A stretch of DNA of 64,000 nt from Tanytarsus gracilentus (Eukaryota; Arthropoda; Insecta; Diptera; Chironomidae). Shown here piece by piece: positions 51,462 to 61,600 of this stretch. The DNA is taken from assembly GCA_038502055.1 (NCBI GenBank), contig JAXRKN010000044.1, positions 5,646,001-5,710,000 on the forward strand, in the 5' to 3' direction. The translations under genes and the position numbers were made by a program. Within the stretch, counting starts at the first letter, position 1. The number at the start of each line of letters is the position of its first letter. A model generated the notes under the pieces. The model was not told where the DNA came from. It ran no database searches and saw only the letters and a program-made list of their open reading frames with translations.

Positions 51462-51804
51462 TTAATCAAAATTAAATCTTCTTTTTCCATCAAATCTGAA
51501 ACCATAAGCGGCTGAATTTTTGACGTCAATCAGAGCTAAAAATTATAAATATTTTTTCAAGCGAAAAGTTGGAAATCTTTCCAGTCAAAAACTTACCTGG
51601 ATTTCGATGTTGGAAATAACTTCCATGAGCATGAGGCGCTCTCGCAACTGAATTGGTGATGCCTTGAGTTTCGCGAGGATAAAATGCCTCAAATTCTCCG
51701 GGCTTTGGAATGATCGTCTCAATTTCTTTATCATCGGGATCGTATGCAGCGACATTGTGGATATAAATTATAGCGACAACAGCAAAAATCAACATTAATC
51801 TCAT
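51462..51804 (-). CDS. Small secreted peptide precursor, 93 aa, with dibasic site near the C terminus
   Basis: Two exons: 51804-51597 and 51535-51462; 282 nt in frame, intron in phase 1 with a GTAAGT donor. The start is the first ATG in frame; the frame stays open further 5' but only over non-ATG codons, and an AG just before the ATG may end a 5' UTR intron. MRLMLIFAVVAIIYIHNVAA is a signal peptide with likely cleavage before YDPDD. The mature chain has EIETIIPKPGEFEAFYPRE, then RAPHAHGSYFQHRNPG, and ends NSAAYGFRFDGKRRFNFD. GKR followed by R is a classic prohormone convertase site and the Gly could donate an amide, which would give a peptide ending RFD-amide. I know no neuropeptide of this kind, so a conserved small secreted protein without processing is equally possible. 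Confidence 0.8.
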
Positions 51805-52381
51805 CTTAACTATAAAAATGATGAATGCAAGCAAAAAAAATTATTACAAAAATCTTCACAACTAAATTCGCCACGCGTTTCGTCTCGTTACAGTTGTTGC
51901 AAGCGACTAAAGCGCAAAGTTTTTCTCTCATGCTCACTCGCCAACATTGACACAACAACGAATTGTAATTTTAGCCATCAGCGGTAGTGCACGACATGCA
52001 CGACTTTCTCTCTTACTTCTTTTTTACTCTGCTTTGCTCGCTCACTTGATAGTTTGAGAGCAATTTTAGTACTGTGTGGACATGCGATGAAGAAATTCAA
52101 CTTTGCTATTTTCGATGTCGTGCGAGAGAGTGAAGCACTTTAAATGCGAATTTTATTATGTGACTCATCGTTTAAATTAAACACAAAATAGATCATGGTC
52201 ATCGAAAAAATTAATTTTTCCATGAAAGGACTTAGATGATTTTTTATTTCTACAAAGAATTTAACGAGATTTTGTTTTAAAATTTTATCGACTATATTTC
52301 CTTTATTTTCAATTTAATACATAAATTTTTAACATTATTTTTATGCCAATGATTGCGGTCACATTAAAATTCGCATTGTTA
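51805..52381. other. Upstream region of the peptide gene, non-coding
   Basis: No exon seen. It should hold the promoter of the peptide gene; I found no clear TATA box, unlike for the cluster genes. Confidence 0.5.
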
Positions 52382-52615
52382 TTTATTTTTTGTTGTAAAA
52401 AAATCTTTACAAGAGGAAGAATTTAAGCACATTTAGTTGATGCATTTTTAATGTCTCATCGTGACGTAATTTTTTTTGTGTGTGGGATGGGAAAATATTT
52501 TCTGGAATTTTACTTCTTATATGACAATTTGGTGGTTTTTTAAATAGAGCAAAAAAATAAGTTCCTGAATTTAAATGATATTGATCATGGTGATGTTGAG
52601 TACTCAAAAAACTCC

Positions 52616-53766
52616 TTAAACAGGATATAGACAGCCTTCCATCTTCGACTTAATATTTGGCGCACTAAACGGCGAAAACCAGAGTATTGAAAATCGACCA
52701 AACACCGACTCGATGCTTTTCCATTTGGACTTTTTCGTCCATCGAGCTTCCTCTTTCTTAAGCTGCTCAATGCCCGTCTCATCATTCCAAATTGCAGTCA
52801 ATTGAGTTCCTAACATAATTATCGTAAATACTGCGAAAAGAAGCGCTTCAAAAATCAGAAACAAAATCAGCACAACTGTCGCTGGCGGGGAAAATGTCGA
52901 ACATTCTTTCCACTCATGCTTAATACACATCGCAAATTGATTGATACACAGAAATAAGGCATGAATTGAGATCAGCGCAATATAACAACAAAACAGTACG
53001 AAGAATTTTTGATTTCTGTTAGAAAAATATATTAAAAAGTGATTAGATAAAAATTTATGATTGATATTGATAAAAATTATTTACTCACCGTTCACCGACA
53101 CAATTATCTGGAAAAGAGAGAAAAAAAATTATTAAACTTTTTTCTAGTTTTTAAATTTCCAGAAAAAATCCAAGAAATTAGAATTTAAAAATTTAAAAAA
53201 ATACTCACTGATCCAAGGGCTGGAATAAAAGAAATATTAAATTAAACTTAAATGTTAATTATTTTTTATTACCAATGATGATCCATTTTTAGCACACAAC
53301 GCTTGCACACGGAACAATGATGAGCACGATTTGGCTTAATGCTGGAGCATTTAGGGCACTTAAAAATAATTTCACCCTCACGAAAGCCCATCTGTTGAAT
53401 ATTCTCCTTCGTTGCATTGCCTAATTGCACAGCACCAGGATCGGAGAACATTGATTTGAGATGACTCGATATTGCTAGGAAGGCGCCCGCATTAAAGAGG
53501 ACCATATTAATGAAACGATAAACAGGATAAGGACTTGGAAGCAACATAACTTTCATCACGACAAACTCAGCATAAGCGATGAGAAACCACGTGAGAACTG
53601 CACACACAACCCCGCAAATATCCTAAAAGAACATGTCATGAGTCATCAAAATTCATTGTAGGAAGGTAAAATCTAAATTAAAAACCTGAATGCACCAAAC
53701 TCGACCACCAAAAATTCGATTATGCATGTCGACATGGCGCTTCATTGGATAATAGTCATAACTCAT
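52616..53766 (-). CDS. DHHC-type palmitoyltransferase, ZDHHC3/7-like, 286 aa
   Basis: Transfers palmitate to cysteines of membrane proteins, usually at the Golgi. Five exons: 53766-53686, 53622-53273, 53219-53209 (11 nt), 53107-53089 (19 nt), 53015-52616; 861 nt in frame. Two membrane segments lie before the domain (about residues 28-50 and 57-77), then the Cys-rich domain: CPKCSSIKPNRAHHCSVC and CVLKMDHHCPWINNCVGE, with DHHC as the active site (Cys at the start of exon 3), then NQKFFVLF, and two more membrane segments. The motif GTQLTAIWNDETGIEQLKKE after the last membrane segment is typical of the ZDHHC3/ZDHHC7 subfamily, and the length is near the usual 290-310. All zinc-binding Cys/His expected are present. 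AATAAA on the minus strand at 52387-52382. Head-to-head with Pex11. Confidence 0.95.
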
Positions 53767-54186
53767 TTTAAATTAACTAGTTTGTCTCAACTTAATCACA
53801 TTTGGCGGTTTTTGATTCAATAAAATAAAAATAAGTTTTTTTCTTTTTAATGATTAAACTTTCCAATATTTTTTATAATGTTTCGCGTCACTTAAATTAC
53901 ACTGCTAAAAATTATAGGTGATAAAAATCTCATTACATTTCTCTAAATGAGAAGAAATTTGATTAAATTTTGTTATAAAACGTTTCAAAATTTTAAAGTT
54001 AGGAATAAAATTTAAAATTTTTTGGATGACATTTAAATTTGAGTTACTTTTTTTGAAATCTCCGAAAGTAAATAAAAACAATTTTACAGTGTCGAGAGAT
54101 GCGAAAATTCAACGAATGCTGTCCATAAAGACAAAAACAAACTCATAAACCAAAAATACTTTTTTAGAGTAAAGTCCACAAAAATT
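53767..54186. promoter_or_regulatory. Shared divergent promoter region of the DHHC gene and Pex11
   Basis: Only 420 bp separate the two start codons, which face away from each other. No TATA box in good position on either side, in contrast to the cluster genes; this fits broadly expressed housekeeping genes. Confidence 0.6.
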
Positions 54187-54972
54187 ATGGAATACTTTAT
54201 CAGCTTAAATAATAATGTTGGAGGGAAGGATAAAATAGCGAGACTACTGCAATACTCATGTAGAGCAGCATGGGACTCATTAAATAGCAAAAACGATGCA
54301 CAATTCATGTTAATTCATCAACTTAAGACTCTAGAAAATTTGCTGAGCAGCTTTCGAAAATGTATGAAAAAAATTCTTATCTTTATGGTATTAACATTTT
54401 TTTTATAACTTTTAGTATTACGATTTGGAAAAAGCTTTGAGGTCTTATATGGCACACTTAAATCAATCCATTACAGCGATGCATGGATGGCATTCACTTT
54501 AACAATCACAAGAATTTGCCAAGGTATTTTTCTCTTGACTGATCACATAGTTTGGCTTGCGAGGAGTGGTCTCTTTAAAAATATTGACTTACCAAAGTGG
54601 ACACTCAGATCGAACAAATATTGGCTTTTTTCCCTCATCATGGGTGTCATTCGAGATGTTTATGAAATTAATCGAGTCATTTCAAGCTTCACATCTTACA
54701 AAAGCCTCGCGACCTGCATCACATCATCGTTAATTTCAATTCGCAGGACAAAGGACATAACAAGATGTGCTGCATCATTAACCGACTTTATAGTAACCTA
54801 CAAGCACATTACAATCGATAGCATAAAAAATATTTGTGATTTATTCATTCCGCTAAATGCTCTCGGTTATGTGAAAATATCAGCGAGGACGATTGGTATA
54901 CTTGGCATGATTTCATCACTAATGGGTTTAATTGTTATTCTTAATCCCAACTGCAAACTCTTGCCGCAATGA
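54187..54972 (+). CDS. Pex11: Peroxisomal membrane protein Pex11 (Pex11B type), 243 aa
   Basis: Promotes elongation and division of peroxisomes by remodelling their membrane. Two exons: 54187-54361 and 54416-54972; 732 nt in frame. Exon 1 has the family N terminus, LNNNVGGKDKIARLLQYSCR, which forms the amphipathic helix of Pex11. The exon join gives FRKLLRFGK, as in fly Pex11; reading on past the donor at 54362 would lose the family sequence, which fixes the splice site (T/GTATGA). Exon 2 has YGTLKSIHYSDAWMAFTLTI, DHIVWLARSGLFKN, NKYWLFSLIMG and a C-terminal membrane segment (about residues 218-237). Length matches animal Pex11 (about 240-260). AATAAA at 55191-55196. Confidence 0.96.
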
Positions 54973-55196
54973 ACCGCAAATTAACTTGGAAAATGAATGA
55001 CAAATAACAAGAAATGGCAATCAAGAATGAATGTGGGTGGATGGGGTTGATTAGATTATAATTTTTTCTAAGCCACTTAAAGTGATTATTCCAAAAAATT
55101 TCTGTTTGTAAAAATTGATAAATTATTAATAATTAAACTTTTTTACCTAATTTTATTTAAACAGGCAATAAGTTTTATACGAAATTATAAAATAAA

Positions 55197-57088
55197 ATAT
55201 TTTTTTGTTAAATTCTAAATATCTTTAAAGCTCACCTTCAATCTCAACAAATGACTGGCAACTCATTCGACCGCGACCAATTAATGATATTTCCAACCCA
55301 ATTAAACGTTGTTACTGGGTTAATTGAGGCATCATTGTCAAGATTTTCCGTTTGCTGAACAAAGGTAGAAAGAGGAATGCATAAAGAGAAAATGTTTTAT
55401 GCAAATAGACCCGAAGGGGTTGGTTTGAAGGTGATGAGAATACTAAATATTTCATTCGTTTCATGATAATTTATGTATTCGTGAAAAGTAACAAAGGTAA
55501 ACAAAGACTCATGAAATCTTCTTTTTACTACATCATGATATGGCAACATCTTTCTCTCTCTCATTCCCACACCCTCAAAACAACATCGCGAACGCGAATA
55601 AAAAAAGTAGATTAAGGTGGTTCAAATGTCATAAATTGCTTTATGGAGGATGAGGGAAAAGTGAATAAAGAACTCAAAAAATATTGTTGCACTTTATTTT
55701 TTCAACGAACTCACCCGAAGAAGCACGTGCTTCACATGCGCACGTTAAAAAAATTCGTCGAAGTTCAAAAATAAAATTCTAACAATCCGAAAAGTTCGCT
55801 GCTTAGGAACCCACGCATTAATTCTGTGTATATTGATCAACGTTATAAAAATATCAAATGATTCGTTCATGCCTACGAGGCACAACAAGAGAACATTACA
55901 CAATGAAAGCTTTAATTTATCATTTCATTTTAGTTAACGGTTGAATGAACTAGAATGGCAGCGTTTTGAGCTTAATAGAATACAAAGAGAACCAATGTGA
56001 TTACAGGAAAGCCGCACGATTTAACGACGTGTTATGAGGAAGTTCTGAAAATTATCGAAAATCTTTCAAGGGATGAGAGCTGAGGGTAGTTTTTTAAAAA
56101 AGCTTTGAGCTTTTAGACTTTTAAATTAATTTTTTAAATTTTAAAATAAAAATTGCAAAATTTCAACAAATAAACTTTTTTCAAAAAAAGTTTGAGAAAA
56201 TTCAATAAAATTACAAACTGAATCAAACGAATGTTCAAGAAGATTCACGTGGAAATACATTTCTCTGTACTTAACAACTAATCCCACACATCCAGCGTCA
56301 CCCAGGTTTCAGTGATCCTTTTTTTGTGAAACTAATCAAAATTTCTCGTTTTATGAAAGAAAATATTTTTCTGCTTCTTATTCACCTCGCTCTCGATTTT
56401 TTTTCGGTAAACGTTAGCAATTTTTTATCCCTCACAGCTTCAATATACAATCACGCATATGGCAGTGAAAAGGAAGTGAGAGAAAATTGCGTGGAAGGAA
56501 GGTTTCGCGCCATTAGAGAAAATTGTATGATTGTTTGCTGAAATTTTTACGATGCGAGCTTTTACATATGTGTGGTTTTTATTAAGCGAGAAAAATAAAT
56601 TAGCTTCTCACAAAAAAATAAGAAGAAATCTGAGAAGTGCTTGAAAAGGGATTTGACGGATCGCAGACGCTAACGCAAAAACGGGTTTCGCGCAATTAAC
56701 GAAAAACAAGTGCAAAAGATAGGACGAAAAGTCATCAACGAAGGTTCCTCGTCAATTTCCACGCCATGCATCACCTCGCGACAGCGCAAATTGACGTTTT
56801 GTTGCTGATGAAAGAGCAAATATAGCTTATTAGATAAAGAGAAAAATTTGTTAAGAAAACCTTGGCGAGAGAAAATTTGATTTGGTTTATTTTTGACGAA
56901 ACCTTTTAGGAAAATTGTCACGGTCTTAACAAAAAAAAAATTATGTCGAATTTCAAATTCAGAAATTTGTTTAATAAACTTAATCATGATATTTTAAAGT
57001 ATTTTCAATTAATTGAAAAAAATTACAAGTTAAATCTCTCAATTTTCGGATTCGCCAAGAAAGAGACAAAAGTTTAAAATTTTGTTTG
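55197..57088. other. Intergenic, non-coding
   Basis: No supported gene. Open frames at 56326-56541 and 56670-56987 have no domain, signal peptide with onward exon, or splice support. Confidence 0.6.
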
Positions 57089-58690
57089 ATTACAGCATGG
57101 AGAAATGAAATTAGAAATTTCATCAAATTTCACATTTTATACTACCTTTGTAAGAAAACATGAATCAAAATACTATGAAATGTGTATTAATTTTGTGGCT
57201 TAGTACGGCATACGAATTTTAAGCCACAAATTAGTGAGTTAAACTATTTCTTGATCTTAAAAAATAACTAAATATGAAAGTGCGATTTTCATATGTCAAC
57301 ACAACTTCAGTTTTTAACTCATTTCACCTGTCAAAGTATCTTCAAAAATTCTGAAAAAAATCCTGAAAGTTGTGAAATGAGTAAGAAAATTCTAGCAAAA
57401 GTTTGAAATTTTTTAAACAATTAATTATGTTATATTTTTAACAAAAACCAAAAATCACTTTATTGACCATTTTTTAATTTTTTCACAATAAATCACAAAA
57501 TTTCATCCTTCAGCATATTTTTGAGTCGATGATCCTTCATTTGAGCCCTTAAAACTTTTATTTTGAGTCATGAAAGCACTTTAATTCACTAAAAAACTTT
57601 TTCATGGCACAAAAATCGTCATCACTCCTTCAGTTTTTCACACTTTTCTCACAATTTCACTCATACTCACCTGCTAAATTATCCTTAATTAGCTGCACAA
57701 TCGACCAAAGAATGTGTTTAATCCATTTATTGCCTTAAATTATGACCGGAAACACATTTTGTTCAATCACAAATATCACTCTCCATATTTATTTTTCACT
57801 TCACTTTTCACTTTAATAACTGTTCGTGTTGGAGAGGTGTTTGGGGGTAGAAAACCGCACGCAGGGAATGGCATTATGTAAAATTCGTATGAAATTTACT
57901 ATGGACATTCCCTGCATATTGATTTTTATGTTCGACACTTTGCCAAGTCGAACAAATTTATTTTTGTGATAAAGTGAAGTGAAAAATAAATATGGAGAGT
58001 GATATTTGTGAGTGAACAAAATGTGTTTCCGGTCATAATTTAAGGCAATAAATGGATTAAACACATTCTTTGGTCGATTGTGAATCTAATTCAGGATTAT
58101 TTAGCAGGTGAGTATGGGTGAAATTGTGAGAAAAGTGTGAAAAAGTGAAGAAGTGATGACGATTTTTGTGTAAGGAAAAAGTTTTTTAGTTAATTTAAGT
58201 GCTTAAACGTCTTAAAATAAATGTTTCAAGGATTCAAATAAAGGATAATCGACTCGAAAATGAAATGAAGTGTGAAATTTTGTGATTTATTGTGAAATAA
58301 AAAAAATATGGTCAATAAAGTGATTTTTGGTTTTTGTTAAAAATATAACATAATTAATTGTTTAAAAAATTTCAAACTTTTGCTAGAGATTTCTTACTCA
58401 TTTCACAACATTCAGGATTTTTTTCAGAATTTTTGAAGATACTTTGACAGGTGAAATGAGTTAAAAACTGAAGTTGTGTTGACATATGAAAATCGCACTT
58501 TCATATTTAGTTATTTTTTAAGATCAATAGATAGTTTAACTCACTAATTTGTGTCTTAAAATTCGTATGCCGCACTATGCTACAAAATTAATACACATAT
58601 CATAGTATTCTGTTTCATGTTTTCATACAAAGGTAGTACAAAATGTAAAATTTGAAGAAATTTCTAATTTCATTTCTCCATGCTGTAATT
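57089..58690. repeat. 1.6-kb near-perfect palindrome (two arms of about 800 bp, almost no loop)
   Basis: The left arm (57089-57889) is matched, in reverse complement, by the right arm (57890-58690). Examples: TACAGCATGGAG at 57091 against CTCCATGCTGTA ending at 58687; CTCACCTGCTAAATTATCC (from about 57666) against the start of the right arm near 58100; and CGGTCATAATTTAAGGCAAT at about 58029 against its complement near 57734. Matching continues to the centre, where GCAGGGAATG (57862) faces CATTCCCTGC (57905). Scattered substitutions and small indels show the copy is not recent. The ends read TA/CAG...CTG/TA, so a TA target duplication with CAG-starting ends, as in Tc1/mariner-related elements, is possible. 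No protein is encoded. I compared by eye and did not compute identity. Confidence 0.88.
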
Positions 58691-61600
58691 AAAATTCAAA
58701 TTTTGAAATTTTTTTTGCCTATTTTAGAAAAATTCCAGTATTTTGATTTTCCAATTAAATTGAACAAATAAACAAAGCAGCTCGTATCCCTTACAAATAT
58801 TTTTACAAAAACTTTATCATCAGCTGCATGAACATAAAATTCAGTTTTGCATTTAATTGTTGTTTATTCGGATAAAATTGTTTTCTCAACTCGCAAACTT
58901 TATTCTAAAGTAAACATCTGATTTACGAGATGCTGAATAATTACATGGACATTAAGAAGATAATTAAGACATCTCGCATCAAGTCGGCGATAATTAAAAA
59001 TAATTAGTGATAATTGTTTAAGGAAGCAGCAAACAAGCGGCATAATGAAAAGCGGTGTAGAAGAAAATTCATGAATAATTAATGAACATTTCACTATTTC
59101 TCGTCAGCCTTCAATTTTTACAAGATTCCTATAGACAGATTATCAATAATAACGTGATAGACGTGCTTGCCTCATTTCAGTTAGCTTAGACTCAGATTGA
59201 GTAATCTTTTAATGTGAACAGAAACAAGTGTTCAATCTTTCAGCAAATAATTCGCGATTCATTTTATGCCGATGAAAAATTAAATCTGAAAAGTTTAAGC
59301 GCAATTTATGAAGAAATCGGCAAATTTATAGAAAAATCAAAAGATTAAAAAGCAAATAGCTTTACATTAAATCATTTAAATTATTATCAAATAGAAATAA
59401 ATTTCAAAAGCTTTCAAATAAAAATCTCTAGGAATTTTCATCAGTGAATAAAATCAAAACTAAATCGCTGAATCTCATTGTGAATTTTTTAATAAAATCA
59501 CGCAATACAATTTACCATTGTCGCTCTCGATCTCATTTTTTTGTATTCGCGCGAGCACCAAGGATAAAGGGCTAATAAAATTTTCGGATATCATTTCATG
59601 TTACACAAATTGAAATTCTAGCAACGTAATTTAAGTATTCTAACAAAGGGACAAACAGCTGTGCAATTGAGAGCGTTTATGAAGTGCTCGATGTTTCCAT
59701 AGCCAATAGCATATTTTAGAATGATGAGCAAAAGATGAGTTCATTCACCCGGGAACAGGAAAAAAGTGTACGGAAGAGAGGAAAAAAGCTCTTGGCACTG
59801 CATGCGCTCCATAATTTTACATGGTTTATTCGCACCTTCGTTCAAGTGCTTTTCATGTAGTTATGGAGCAGACACGCTAACTTCCGATTATCATTGAGTT
59901 CTTCGAAGATGTCGTCAGCATCTTAAAGTCACTCGTCTGACAAATTAAATTTGCTGCTTTATGAGAGAAAGTTTTAATCTGCTAAACACGTACAACTCCG
60001 ACCTAAAACCATTTAACATCCAATCCAATCCAAAAAGGTTCACAAATTTAAGATTAAATTTAATTTACGTACCTAAAGTATGCTCTGCTTGTATAAAATT
60101 TTGCGACAATGTCCTTAAAAAATAAATCTAATTTATTTTTTAATTTTTTATCACAATCAGAATACTCGCAACATGTTGTACTCGTGACATCAAGCGTATA
60201 TGCATAAAATTATTTGCATTAAATGCATCTCTTGATAGTTGCTAACAAAAGCATTATTTAAAAGAGCAGAGATTAAGGCAATAAAGATAAAAAGGAATGA
60301 ATTATGATGGTGGCAACGAATGTTATTTATAACGACAAAGTCCCGACTCGAAACAGCTCAAGGGAGCAAAAATCTCTCTGCGATGGTTTAATTTCCTTTT
60401 TTTGTGAAAATTATCTCCGCTTAAAAACTATTCTAATCTCCATTAAAGCATTACAGTAACGTTTATAGTTTATCTTTCTGGTATAAAGTCGCATGATTAT
60501 TTTCTAAGCGAATTTAAAACTTCTGGGATTAGTTCACAAACAAAACAGTCGTCTGGAAGGAATCTGCAAGGAAATCAAATTTCAATTTCTGAATCTAGCT
60601 CGATAAATATTTCCACATGAATGTGTAAAAGTTTTTCATGTGAAAACATTTATGCTGAACTCGGAGACATTCGACAATTGATGAAGGTTAGGTTTCAGAA
60701 ATTTGTGGATTTAAATTTTTTAAAACCAGTTTCATCCATTTTTGGAAAAACTTTAAAAAATAATTTCCCCACTCACAGCAAAAAGGTTAAAATTGCTTTC
60801 GAAGTTAATTAGCACAGTAATTAGTGAATAATTTATTTTCATTACTGGTAATTTAGAAAAATTAAATTGCACTTATTCAATTTGAGCTTTCCTCGTGTGA
60901 ACAAAGAGTTCTTTATTATTTTCAATTTTCATGCCATTAGTTACCCGAGCTCGAGACAAGCATGCATGAAAATTACTCTCTTGAGAGAGTGACAAATAGC
61001 GAAATAGAAATGTGACTTTTCCATTGTTATCTTCAAAGCATTCTTCATGCTCGTATAAGCAATAAGGTCTTTTTAGCGAATAAAATGAGTTCAAGTTGGA
61101 TGTAAAAAAATTAAATTATTATCGTGGAACGATTGAATGATGCAGAGTGTATGATGTGATGAACGAGTGAGTGATGTTTGAATACGAAAACGATTTGTAA
61201 GAAACTTTTTGACAAACGACATGGATTTATTTTCGTTAAAATATTTCTTTGAGAATTTCTCGACTTTTCTTTTCTTTAAAACTTGAAAATATTTTTTTGA
61301 AGTAATTTTAAATTATAAATAAGAATAATCTATTTTAAAAGAAATTTAAAAATTGCAATAAAATGTCACTATTTTTTCCAACCCTACTCGATAAACAATA
61401 TCATCTATCATGTTACCAAGTCAAAAAATTCCTTTGCGCTTTTTAAACTTTTCTCTTTTTCTAAGAATAAAAAAATATCAATAATATATCAGCATGAGAT
61501 AAAAGAACGAAATAAAGGAATGGATGAAAGAAACTGAAGCGCTTTGAGTTATTTAATATTCAGTTGAACATCAATGATTTAAATTTGGCACGAAATTTGA

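Noticed and set aside
57813..58064. 83-codon minus-strand frame at the palindrome centre
   Set aside because: Spans both arms of the inverted repeat without any domain; chance frame.
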